Position numbers and translations under genes: made by a program. From the NCBI RefSeq assembly GCF_003945595.2, contig NW_024104367.1:1815981-1879980 (forward strand): a DNA stretch of 64,000 nucleotides, read 5' to 3'. The notes beneath the pieces are model-generated. The model did not search any database, was not told where the DNA came from, and worked only from the letters and a program-made list of their open reading frames with translations. This DNA comes from Pipra filicauda. Its lineage: Eukaryota; Chordata; Aves; Passeriformes; Pipridae. This document shows positions 40,426-50,363 of this stretch, piece by piece; within the stretch, counting starts at the first letter, position 1, and every line of letters starts with the position of its first letter.

Positions 40426-43400
40426 TTGTAAAAAAGAAGGACAAAAATAACAGATTGTTTGTTTTTCTGGTTAAAACAATGTTGAAGTAAAGTTCTAGGG
40501 AAAGAGGTTTATGCAGTGTATCTGAAAAAAAAATAAATCACAAAGTTATGGAAGGGTTTGTCTTGGGAGGCCGTGGTGGATTAACCATGGAAGCCTCTGA
40601 GATATCCAACCAGACAGAAATGTCACACAAATTATTAGGTGTAGCAGGGTGCTCTGGTGGGAAAAGGAGATGGAGCAGATGTCTTCTCCAGGATCAAGAT
40701 CTTCTGATTTTCCTGACAACCTCTCAAGGTTGCTGAACCTGGTACACCAGAAATGTATGTGATCATCCATCCTCACCATTTTAATTGGTGGGTGTGTGTT
40801 CAGGCATATAAACGTGTCAAACCATATCCTCCATTGTTGATGAGTGGATAAATTAGCTCTTTATTTTTACATTTATGAGACTGTAAAGGCTTCCCTCGCC
40901 CATCAAAACAGAAACACATTTACTAATGGGTTGTAGGAAGCAAATGAAGCTTGAATTCAGTTCTTTTCATTTTGACAACTGTTATTGATATGAAGTGTAA
41001 TGGAAACATCCTGTTGTTAGGCTTTTAGGTATTTGCTATGCTTTTTCCAGCCTTTCATTTACAAGGATGAAATAATTGACCCTGTATCCTTTCAGGCCTG
41101 ACTGGGAATTACTGGCTGCAGGTATGTGTTATTTAACTGGTAGCACTGTGCCTTTGAGAACAAATGAATGTGTGTCTTTAGTGAACATAGAGAATGGGCT
41201 GGTTAAACGTTCTCTTTAAGATTTTTGGTACCTGATAACCTTCTGATTTCACAAATATGGACTAAAAAAAACCCTTGTGAATGATGAACAGTGATAAATT
41301 CAAAGGAAATGAAGCAGAAAATATACATTAATATAACTACTGCTGAGTTTAGGTTCTCATGGCAAATACAGAATATTTTTCTTTACAGTCCTACAGCTGA
41401 GCCCCAACATACTTGCAAAAAGAGCATGCTTTTTGGTGTGATAATTAGAATTATTTTAGTGTTATTACTGTTTCCTTTAGTTGGATCTGATCAGCACATA
41501 AGTTAAAACAACTTAATGCTTGTTATCATCCCAGATATGAATATCCTTTGAAGAGAGTTTGAGGATCACTACTAAACATAAGTAAACCCTGCAGAGCTCC
41601 CAGGGCAGAGCCACAGCATCGTAGCAAGTTACTGATTTTTTTTTTTCCTTCTTTTTTGGTTGCAACTAGGGTCAGATTTCTGTCAATTTAACAAAACTGA
41701 GTTTCATATCAGTTGTATTGCAGCTAAATTTTGGTCAGAAGTTTACATGAGTTCTGCAATTGGCAGAGTGAAGGATTTGACCTGCAGAATTTGAGACGTC
41801 ATAAAAACCACTTCTTCCTTACAATAACTTGACACTTCTCCCTCCTCTTTACACATTTGTAAGTTGTGCCCCATCCTACTACTCTGATGCATGGATCTTG
41901 TTTGAGTATGTCTAATCAGAATTTGTACATAATTATTTTTAATTATTAATTTAGGGAGTTATATAAAGAGTGGGTTTTCCTGGATCAGAAAAGTTATTGA
42001 GAGCTGTCAGCAAAGAGTTTTGCTAAATTCACTATGAAGAAACTGATATAGTCACCTGGCAAGGAATAATCTAAAATTAAAAGCCTGAAGATTTTCACTG
42101 GAAGCACTAAATTGCCTTTTGCCATTCCATTACACCAGAATTATCACACATCTTTCGTTTTGACTCATTATAAACTTTCCATTGTATTGACTGGCAGTTT
42201 AATACCAGCAACCTCCCTTGCTCCAAGTTCATCATGCCCTCTCTGTTTTTTTTAATCTCTTGCTCCTAAATACTCATCCTTCACCTTTCCATCTCTCCTC
42301 AACTTGATGGTGTACTCTGCATTTCCTTCTTTCCATGCTGTTCCTGTTTGAGTGTTAAAGTACGCAACACAGGGGGAAAGGTGGGTACATCCCATGCTGT
42401 TGTGGGTGCCTTGCTGCAATATTTGAGGGATGTGTCAGTCTTGGTGCCCTCTCTCCCTTGCTCCCTGGGACAGTGACCTATGCCAGGTTATTTTCCGGAG
42501 AAGTGTTTACTTTGCTGTTTTAACAACCCAATCCATACTGGATAACGTGTTGGTAGTTGTCTGCTAAAGCTTCATTTCCCATCTTCTTGCCATGCTCTTC
42601 CTTTTCCTTAAAGTCTGCCTGCTCTCTTAAATCCTTACGTAGTTTTGCAAACAGATTTATGGTTGAAATTACATTATTAGTACGGTACCTAACACAAAGC
42701 CTCTGGGTGGCACCACAACATGAATAATGATAATTATAATGAGTCGAGTCAGCCATTAAATCACTTCACCTTCAGATCTTGACTACGTGTGGAAGTCTTT
42801 TTTTATTTCTAGAGCTGACTTCTTCCAAATCTAAAATTCATTACTCTGTGCATTTTTCATCTCCACAGACGTGCTGGTGCTCAGAGAAAACTGGGCTGCA
42901 AAAAGAGACCGAAAAAGCTTTAATTAAAAAGCAAATAGCATTTTTCAGCAAGGAAAAGAGGTGGTGAGATCTCCCCCAGGCTTTTCTTACTATAAAAAGA
43001 TCCTTCTATTTTTGTTTCACTTGCCTTTTAAAATCCACCACCTACCTTGTTTATTCATTCCCATTTGGAGTTTACTGATCCAGATGTACGAGAGGTGTTC
43101 AAAATGAGCAGCTGTGCTGTGGCAGCCTTAAGGGGTATATGACTTCCTTGAGTAAAAACAAAATTGCAGGCACTGCACATTACTTCTGGAGCTACTCAGC
43201 TGGGGGGAGGAAGCTCTAATAGTGTCAGTGCCTTTTATATTCAGTATTTAATTACTCAGTGTGTAAAGATGGATTACTTTTGGCAGTAAGTAGAGCAGGT
43301 AGAACATGGGGGGTTTATTTTTTTTTTAATTATTTTTCAGAGCAGACCAGGCTGATTAAAGGAGAATAAGTGAAATGCTGTGGTTATCATCTCATTTCAA

Positions 43401-43509
43401 TTTTCAAAGTTTCATTTAGGATGGTGTGGGTTATCAACCCTACTATTGATATTTTGGGGGAGAGTTTGGAAATTTAGCATACGTATCTTTTACGCTATTA
43501 TTCACTTTG
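40426..43509. other. Unique noncoding DNA, no gene recognised
   Basis: About 3.1 kb of unique sequence. Overlapping frames at 40546-40779 look like chance. The 78-codon minus frame at 42520-42756 is peptide-like in places but overlaps a possible conserved noncoding block (listed separately). A pyrimidine-rich patch lies at 42240-42345. Confidence 0.55.
42520..42765 (-). other. Candidate conserved block with a 78-codon minus frame
   Basis: The minus strand reads a 78-codon frame whose middle (LFAKLRKDLREQADFKEKEE) is charged and helix-like, but I recognise no family. On the plus strand the same bases hold homeodomain-like words (GAAATTACATTATTAGTACG and GAATAATGATAATTATAATG) typical of regulatory elements. 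An isolated coding exon or a constrained noncoding element would both fit; chance remains likely. Confidence 0.2.
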
Positions 43510-43609
43510 TGGTGTTTAGGGACGTGGTTTGGTGATGGACCTGGCAGTGTTATGTTAATAGTTGATCTTAGGAGTCTTTTCCAACCTTCGTGATTCTGTC
43601 ATTGTATGA
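43510..43609 (+). mobile_element. CR1 LINE, 3' terminal fragment, plus strand
   Basis: About 100 bases matching a CR1 3' end: GGTTTGGTGATGGACCTGGC, then GATCTTAGGAGTCTTTTCC and AACCTTCGTGATTCTGTC, with a degraded octamer tail to 43609. The sequence is of the subfamily type with 'ggacttggcagtg' before the tail, different from the other copies in the window. It is old and 5'-truncated. Confidence 0.85.
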
Positions 43610-43972
43610 ATAAGTAATGTACTTATCACATTTCCAAACTTGGCAGAGTTGGCTGAGTTATAGTACAACTGCTTTGAAAGCTTTTTTTATGCAGTTTACT
43701 CTTTTGTATTCAAAATCAAAGCAATGAAAGCCCATTACAATTTATTAGCTATTTGATGACCAATTGGAAATGAAACGTGGTCCTTCTTTGTACTTCACAA
43801 GAGCATATCTTGCTCTGTTATATTTAGCTGTAATTGGCATCTTTATTGACAGTCTTAAGAAAATGAAATGGTGAGGTGGGTCCTGGGAGCTGTAGACCCT
43901 CATAATTACTGAATATTTGTGCTCCTTGGAGACAGTTGACTGTAGCTGTGGTGAAAGGGAACTTTACCCTGC
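43610..43972. other. Unique noncoding DNA, possible conserved element
   Basis: No gene. The part from 43735 to 43915 has enhancer-like words (CAATTTATTAGCTATTTG, GACCAATTGGAAATG, TTAGCTGTAATTGGC, CTCATAATTACTG) and no simple repeats. Its right edge is the target site of the solo LTR. Confidence 0.25.
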
Positions 43973-43977
43973 TGCTC
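43973..43977 (+). repeat. Target-site duplication, left copy
   Basis: TGCTC directly before the LTR 5' TG. An identical TGCTC follows the LTR at 45216-45220. Confidence 0.85.
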
Positions 43978-45215
43978 TGTCATGGTTTGAGATAGTCCCA
44001 AAAATCTAATTCCCTAGCTCCATTCCCCCCTCCCACATCTCAACCTAATGTGAGAGAGGTTTTTCCAGACAAAACACACCAGACTCAAAGTGGGGAAAAG
44101 GGAATATATTACAATGACTATACAAATAAATACCATATCACATTATACACATGATCACAACTATCTCTACCATGACATATGTATTTACAATGGATCAGAT
44201 CTCTTCTCCCCTCCAAATAAAAGTCCAGGAGGGAAAGAAGGACAGATCCCTTCCAGTCCTTAAACAGCAGCATCTTCTGAGGCAGCAGGTTTCTTCTTCT
44301 CATGCATGCAGCAGCTGATAGCTGGCTTTCTGCCAGCATCCACGAGGGAGGTATTCAAGCCTCTCTCTCGGCCCCATCGCCTCACAACCGAGGGGTCTTC
44401 CGTGGGCTTCGTAACCCCAGACAAGGTCGTTTCACCACGTCATATCACGAAGACACAGGGGGGTCTTCGTGACGGTCTGGTATCTCTTGCAGGGCCTCTG
44501 TGCCCTGTCTCTCAGGCTGCCACCGTGGCAGCAGTGCGAGGGGGGAGCCAAGGTCAACTCCCCCCGCATTCCATCTGGCCGTCCCGGTCCAGCTCCGGGA
44601 CGCTCTGAGCTTCTCAGCTCCTCTCTCTCTCTGGTGCTGCATGTCCAAAACTGCTCTCCAAAATAGGAGTCCATGTCCCTCTTCTCCAAGAGGGGTCTCA
44701 AGGGAGTTTTGGGGGGCTGGTACAGTCTTACCCCAAACTCTGTCTCTCTGCTGCTGGTTCTCTCTCTCTCTCCCTTTCCAGGAGTCCTTTCTCTGGTGCT
44801 GCATGTTGCTTCTGCTGCTCCTCCAGTTCAGGTCCTTATCTCTGGCTCTCTGCCACCGTTTCTCTGGTCAGTGTCGGCTGCTGCTCTGTGCCCATGGAGA
44901 AAACATCTCCCGGCATAACTACAGGCACCTAGCCCAGCTTTATGCTGTTCCAGGTCCCTGCAGTCCCCCAGCCAGGGGCTGGGAGGGGGCCAGAGGCCCC
45001 AAGGGGCTCAGAGCCCCTACCTCGTGGCTCTACAACATGACCACCTCTCCTACAACAACCAAACTACAACTCTTCTTTTCCGGTCTGGTTGTGGTATGTT
45101 TACATTTCTGCAGGAGCGCCCATTGGGCAGAACTTCAAAACTTCCAGGGGTTTCCACCCCTTGGGGTCTACCACTTCTCTTAGCCTCTGGGGAAAACAAG
45201 GTTCAAACCACTACA
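43978..45215 (+). mobile_element. Solo LTR of an endogenous retrovirus, 1238 bp, complete
   Basis: The element starts TGTCATGGTTTGAG and ends TTCAAACCACTACA, giving near-perfect terminal inverted repeats of about 13 bases with the retroviral TG...CA ends. It is bounded by the 5-bp duplication TGCTC. Five-base duplications are typical of some ERV classes, ERVL-like ones among them. There is no second LTR and no gag, pol or env in the window, so the provirus was reduced to one LTR by recombination. The right part (from about 44330) is CpG- and C-rich, with a CT-rich patch at 44748-44785 and a repeated word CTCTGGTGCTGCATGT at about 44630 and 44792. Orientation is assigned by its layout resemblance to the LTR at 49308 and is not certain. 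Frames of up to 227 codons within it are composition artefacts. Confidence 0.9.
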
Positions 45216-45220
45216 TGCTC
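45216..45220 (+). repeat. Target-site duplication, right copy
   Basis: TGCTC immediately after the LTR 3' CA, identical to 43973-43977. An intact duplication means both outer edges of the original provirus are preserved. Confidence 0.85.
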
Positions 45221-45964
45221 CTTTACAAAATCAGGAACTAACTGTGCTGAGCTTTCAGTCCACCATCCTTCATATGAGTAAAAACCAAGAATCATTTTCT
45301 TGAAACCATTTTAGTTTCCATTTGAATGTTGGGCAGTGTATTGCTAAGAGCTTCATCAGGTGCTGCATATTTCCATGTAATGGAACATCTCAACCGTCCC
45401 ATGGTGTGGTTTCAGCTTCTCAGAGATGAAATCCTGTTTTTACTTTAGATGGTAAGAATTTGATTTTTGGGTGACAACAAGGATTTCACCTTTGGTGTCG
45501 CATGTTAGGATGCCCAAGCCATCACCTTATGTAACGAAAGTTTCCTGGATTTAGGGAATAAGATATCTTTAGTATTTTTCTTAATTGACATTAAAAACTA
45601 TCACAGTCTCATACTGTTTTTTTCTGAAATTGTGGTTTGTGAAATTCGGAAGTGATATATAAATATTGAGTCTAAAGTGACTGCAAGGTATAGCTCAATT
45701 GTTCTGAAAACTATAGTACTTTTCAAATAATGTTTGGGATTTTGAGGTTTTTTTCATAAATAGGCACAATGTGGTTGCTGTGGAGATTTCTGCTCTCTTG
45801 GTAAATGTTTAAAATGTCTCTGTGCACTGTCTCTCTTGAGATAAGATTTGACTTTTGAAATGTGCCTCTTTATGATTGCTTCAAAATGGAGAATTTGCAT
45901 TTCCAGCATTTTTCACGTGGCATGGACTTTACTTATGAAATGTGTCTTTTTGAATAGCATAAAC

Positions 45965-45966
<2 letters not shown>

Positions 45967-46010
<44 letters not shown>
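45967..46010 (+). repeat. (CAAT)11 microsatellite
   Basis: Eleven uninterrupted CAAT units, followed by degenerate units (GATCAATC) to about 46023. A pure tetranucleotide array of this length is probably polymorphic in length. Confidence 0.97.
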
Positions 46011-46012
<2 letters not shown>

Positions 46013-47181
46013 GTTGATCAATCTCTTCTGCATCAGGGCTTTTCTTCATCCTCGTAATTAAGAACTGGCTTGGTCCTTATCATCAGAATATGCAGTTAGA
46101 GAAACCTGCAGCTGGAAGTGATTTGACAGCCTATTTTTTGTTATTTTATTTTTGTTTTAGCTCATAAATTTTGATAATCACATATAAGAGACCTCCCCCT
46201 TTTTGTTAGGATGTAGATGTAAGGTATCAATCCTTCCAAACAATGTCTTCATAAATGGCTATTTTGAATTTATGAGTATAAACCCATGAGAGTTGGCAAG
46301 TCATGTAAATTTCTGCCATCAAATATATGCATACAACTTTAGGGCTTGTGGTTTAAAATCTTTTTGTAATATAAAAGTTTTTGAAATCACCAATTTTATC
46401 GTAGAATTTTAGGTTCTGTTTAAGCCTTGTCTGGTGTACCTGAGTACCTCTTCCTTGAGTCTTTTAATACATGATTTTTAGTGGTTCCACTGAAATTTAA
46501 TATTCTCTTATTGAAGACTGCTGATAAAATGAACTCTGAAATTGTATGATGAACAGTGTGGAAACAAATAACTGTTCAAGTTGGAAACTTTGCTCAGAAT
46601 TGTAGAAATGGATAACGTATACTTCAGAAAGGTCTTTTCCTTATCTATGTTACAAGTTGACCTTTTTCTTATAAAAATAAACTGGTACTGGAGGTATTGA
46701 ACAAAAATGTGATTTTTGTGTCTAGAAATGAATTTGATGTGTTACTAGATGGAGATATTTCTACTTTAACTCTTAAACACTTATTGGAATTCTTTTACAG
46801 TGGATTTGAACCTAAAAGACGATGTCAGCTTGAATCATCAGATGGAGACTTTAGGTCTGCCTCTGATATTCTTCATTTTCATTTTACTACCATGTAATTT
46901 ATATTCTCTTGGCTTTCAAAAGTTTTTCTCATCTTGTAGTTTTAAGCTGACTATTCTACGTATACTTTGATTTTTTCATTGTCCCTTGCTTCTAGATTTT
47001 TAGGCAGTGTCCATCACCTTTGTTATATCAAGCTTCTTGCCTTTTTTCCCTGCTGAGCCACATTGTTTTTATTTCTCCTCAGGCCAGGCCGATGCCAACT
47101 TTCCTTGTGACATTCAAATCCCCTGAGAAGATTTATTTCCATTATGATGCCCACAAAACTGTAGAAAAATTATAATGGTGC

Positions 47182-47216
47182 ATTTTAAAGGCATTTATTT
47201 ATTTTAAAGGCATTTA
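47182..47216 (+). repeat. 16-bp direct duplication
   Basis: ATTTTAAAGGCATTTA occurs at 47182-47197 and again at 47201-47216, three bases apart. It is a small local duplication. Confidence 0.85.
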
Positions 47217-48243
47217 CTAAAAAAGGGAACATCACCACACTGCCTGTTTTATTTATGTATGTACCATTTTTTCCTAATTCCCTTCAGGTTTTAAATTCCT
47301 AAATTTGTGTATTGGTTGCAGGAAAAGAAGCAAATAATGGGAATTTGAGTGTTCTCCAAGTAACTGTCTTTTAATTGTCATCTTTCTGAAGTAGTTGCCT
47401 ACACATTACCTACAGATTGTTCAAGTGTCTAAACTCAACTGCAACACTAGATACCATCCCCAAGATCTCCTTAGAAGAGTGCTGGCAGATCTATTAGACA
47501 CTAGCAGTAGTACTGTAAGATTTGGAAAATGATACTTTAAAATGAGCCTCTATAATTTAAATATTATTAAAGGAAAAGAGGGGAAAAGATAAAGTGTCAG
47601 CAGAAGTTAATGATGTGTAAGGTATCCATGTTATTAAATATGTATGACAGGTTTAAAATTTTCTTGGAAGTTGTCACAATGGAAGTACCAAGCACCAGAA
47701 TTTTATATCAGTACTTAAAAAAAAAAGTGGTTTTTACTTGTTGGGAACAGTGATCTCAGCCTCTCACAGGCTTCAGCAGTTAGACTTGGAGACTAATAAC
47801 AGCATTTCTTCCCAGTGATGAATGACCACTTAGATTTTCCTTTCAGTTAAAATTACTTTCGTGTAAAATACTGTAGATTTTAAATTGAGAGAGGAAACTA
47901 TTTATCCAGCTCTTGCTATTTGTTGTATTTCTTCTTCAGTATTGCATGGAAAAATGATCCCCTTTACACAGAAACAGACTGTAAACATTACACAATTTGG
48001 TATCGTAAACTGTATTTCTGCCCTTAAATATTCTCTTGGGAAAGAAGTGACCGTCTGAAGTTCTCCAGGAGCAGGAAGATATATCTGTGATATCAGAGGT
48101 TCAGTAAATTGAACAGGAAAGGAAAGGGATTGCACAGCACTGGAGTACTTAAACTAGGAGGAACTGTGAGGTAACTGCTCAGTACCTCAAAAGTCAGATT
48201 ATCCTTTGCAGACAAAAGCAGGGAGGAGGAGGAGGATGGGGGG

Positions 48244-48263
48244 TTGTGTAATGTTGTGTAATG
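48244..48263 (+). repeat. Tandem pair of TTGTGTAATG
   Basis: Two exact 10-bp copies head to tail. It is probably a replication-slippage product with no evident role. Confidence 0.85.
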
Positions 48264-48339
48264 TTTGTTTCAACTTCCCAGTTAAACTGTGTTCCCCTTG
48301 GGACTCTCTGGTTCACTTTCTGAGAGGTTGGGCCCCTCA

Positions 48340-48359
48340 GCAGGTGTTTGTTCACCTGC
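48340..48359. promoter_or_regulatory. Inverted pair of CAGGTG E-boxes
   Basis: GCAGGTG at 48340-48346 and CACCTGC at 48353-48359 form a perfect 7-bp inverted repeat with a 6-base spacer. CAGGTG/CACCTG is the site class bound by ZEB, Snail and E-protein factors, and paired sites suit ZEB's two zinc-finger clusters. The surrounding 48200-48480 is GC-richer than its neighbours. Binding is inferred. Confidence 0.3.
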
Positions 48360-48649
48360 CCAGGGAATCAAGGGGAGCAGCCACTGGAGGAGGACACAGA
48401 TTTATCTGCCCCACGAGCAGTGGCCCCAGTTGTCTTCTAATCTCAGCTGATGTCTGGTGACTCAGAAGGGAGTCTGAGGAGCAGGGACAATACAATGTGA
48501 TCCTTCCCATATGTACATGACCAGGGTTTACATTCCCAGATTCTGGGAACAAGCAGGTTCGGGATTTTCCCATCTTCAGCTACAATGGATTGATAGCTGC
48601 TTATGGTGTTATGCTGCTGCACAGGTGAGCCTGAGCTCTTTTTGAGCTT

Positions 48650-48865
48650 CTGTACTCATGGCCCCTATAACCTCCTGTGGTGGGGAAGTCCCACAGCTCA
48701 GCTATGCTGTCTGAAATGTATTTTCTAGGGTCTGCTTTACATTTGTCACTCAATAACTTCATTCGTGTCCTGGTTGTGTCATGTGGAACTGTGAAAGAAT
48801 TGCTCCCTCATCATCTTTATTTTATAATTCATGATTTTATACATCTGTATCAGATCCTATTTTAC
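48650..48865 (+). mobile_element. Ancient amniote interspersed repeat fragment (possibly CR1/L3-like)
   Basis: The order of words fits an old repeat that I recall from turtle, crocodile and bird genomes: CATGGCCCCTATAACCTCC, AGTCCCACAGCTCAGCTATG, TTGTCACTCAATAACTTC, then AATTCATGATTTTATACATC and TGTATCAGATCCTATTTTAC. Divergence is high. I am not sure of the family name; a LINE 3' UTR remnant is my best guess. Confidence 0.5.
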
Positions 48866-49241
48866 CAGCTATAGAATCAAAATGCTTGGGTTTTTGTCAT
48901 GTTAAAAGTGCCATGTTTCTATTTTTTTCCTTTTTTTTTTCCTTTTCCTTTTTGTCATATTGTTTGGGGGTTTGTTGTTGTTGTTGTTCTGCTCTCTTTG
49001 AGATGGCCTTTCCTGCCATGCTGAGCATAGGGGCACACCATGGATTCCATGCAGCAGCAAGTGTGTTTTCTCTCTTACTTTCAAACCCATTCTTTATTAA
49101 TGTTCTACATGCTGTTTTCTTTTGTGTTGTCTGCTGAGCGTTTGTATTTCCTGTAGTTCTCAGAGAGCTGTCGACCCCGTAGCTGAGGTTGCTTTATGGA
49201 GTGGTGATGACTAAGAACCTGTCAGTGCTTACCTTGTACAT
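48866..49241. other. Unique noncoding DNA with simple tracts
   Basis: It contains T-rich sequence (48920-48955) and a short GTT repeat (about 48972-48988). No gene or named repeat is seen. Confidence 0.6.
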
Positions 49242-49307
49242 CAGACCTGCCTGCTTCCCTCTGCATTTCAGCTGCTGTTTTGTCACCCCATCACTTGGGT
49301 GGTTTAT
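49242..49307 (+). repeat. Left copy of the diverged direct repeat flanking the second LTR
   Basis: The 66 bases ending GGGTGGTTTAT directly abut the LTR start. They match 50301-50363, best over TGCATTTCAGCTG and CACCCCATCA. By eye about three quarters of positions agree and many differences are transitions. This is far too long and diverged for an ordinary target-site duplication. Confidence 0.7.
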
Positions 49308-50295
49308 TGTGGTGGGTTTGACCCTGACTGGATACCAGGTGCCCACCAAAACTCCTCTATCACTCTCCTCAGCTGGACAGGGGAGAGAAAATACAACAAA
49401 AGGCTTGTGGGTCCAGATAAGGACAGGGAGAGATCACTCACCTAAACAGGGCAAAGCAGGCTTGACTGGGGGAAAAAAAATAATTTGTTACCAATCAAAT
49501 CAGACTAGAACAATAAGAAATAAAAAATAAATCTTAAAACGTCTTCCCCTCACCCCTCCCTTCTTCTCAGGGTTACCTTCACTACCAGTTTCTCTACCTC
49601 GTCCCCTCCAGCAGCATAGTGGGACAGGGAATGGGGCCTGTGGTAAGTTCATCACATGTTGTCTCTGCTACTCCTTCCTCCTCAGGGAGAGGAGCCCTTC
49701 CCCTGCTCCAGTGTGGGGTCCTTCCCATGGGAGACAGCCCTCCATGAACTTCTCCAACATGAGTCCTTCCCACAGACTGCAGTTCTTCATGAACTGCTCC
49801 AGTGCAGGTCCCTTCCACAGAGTCAATCCTTCAGGAACAGGCTGCTCCAGCCTGGGTCTCCTGCAGGTCCACCTGGATCCTCCCCAGGACACAGGGGAGT
49901 CTCTGCCCCCCCGTGTTCCTCCATGGACTGCAGGGGCAGAGCTGCCCCACCATGGGCTGCACCACAGGCTGCAGGGAAATCTCTGCTCCAGCACCTGGAG
50001 CACCTCCTGCCCCTCCTTCCCTGACCTGGGTGTCTACAGGGCTGTTTGCCTCACATATTCTCCCTCCTTTCTCCACTGCTTTTGTTGTGCTGCAGAGTTG
50101 GTTCTACTTAAATATGTTATCCCAGGGGCTCTTTCAGTGTCTCTGTTGGGCTCAGCCTTGGCCAGCAGCGAGTGCATCCTGGAGCCAGTTGGCATTGGCT
50201 CTGTTGGACAGAGGGGAAGCTTATGGCAGCTTCTCACAGAAGCCACCCCTGTAGCCCCCTTTGCTACCAAAACCTTGCCACAAAAGACCAATAGA
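49308..50295 (+). mobile_element. Solo LTR of an avian endogenous retrovirus, about 990 bp
   Basis: It begins TGTGGTGGGTTTGACCCTG and follows, section by section, an LTR family that I recall as abundant in songbirds: CCAGGTGCCCACCAAAAC, CAGCTGGACAGGGGAGAGAA, a TTTGTTACCAATCAAATCAG segment, then a GC-rich minisatellite-like middle (49690-50030) with repeated 'ctgctccagtgtgggtcc' words. The 3' part has CACAGAAGCCACCCCTGTAG and ACCAAAACCTTGCCAC. The end is placed near CCAATAGA at 50295, where the usual terminal CA appears altered. No provirus genes are present. Frames up to 235 codons (49711-50418) are artefacts of its GC-rich, CpG-depleted middle. Confidence 0.88.
49690..49870 (+). repeat. Degenerate minisatellite inside the LTR
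   Basis: Variants of 'ctccagtgtggggtccttcc' and 'ttcatgaactgctccagtg' recur every 30-60 bases across this part of the LTR. The array is a property of the LTR family rather than of this locus. Confidence 0.6.
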
Positions 50296-50300
50296 GCCTT

Positions 50301-50363
50301 CAGATCTATGTACCTTCCTTTGCATTTCAGCTGCCATTTCATCACCCCATCATGGTGGTTTAT
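50301..50363 (+). repeat. Right copy of the diverged direct repeat flanking the second LTR
   Basis: 63 bases from CAGATCTATGTACC to GGTGGTTTAT, matching 49242-49307 with a 3-base gap. It starts a few bases after the LTR end. See the left copy for the alignment. Confidence 0.7.

Larger units (their letters stand above)
45221..48649. other. Unique noncoding DNA, no gene recognised
   Basis: About 3.4 kb. It contains a CAAT microsatellite (45967-46010), a 16-base direct duplication (47182-47216), a doubled decamer (48244-48263) and a paired E-box inverted repeat (48340-48359). Frames such as 46697-46897 (66 codons) show no domain. Nothing else is supported. Confidence 0.6.

Noticed and set aside
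44500..45183. 227-codon plus frame
   Set aside because: It lies wholly inside the solo LTR, in C-rich low-stop sequence, with overlapping open frames in several phases and no retroviral domain.
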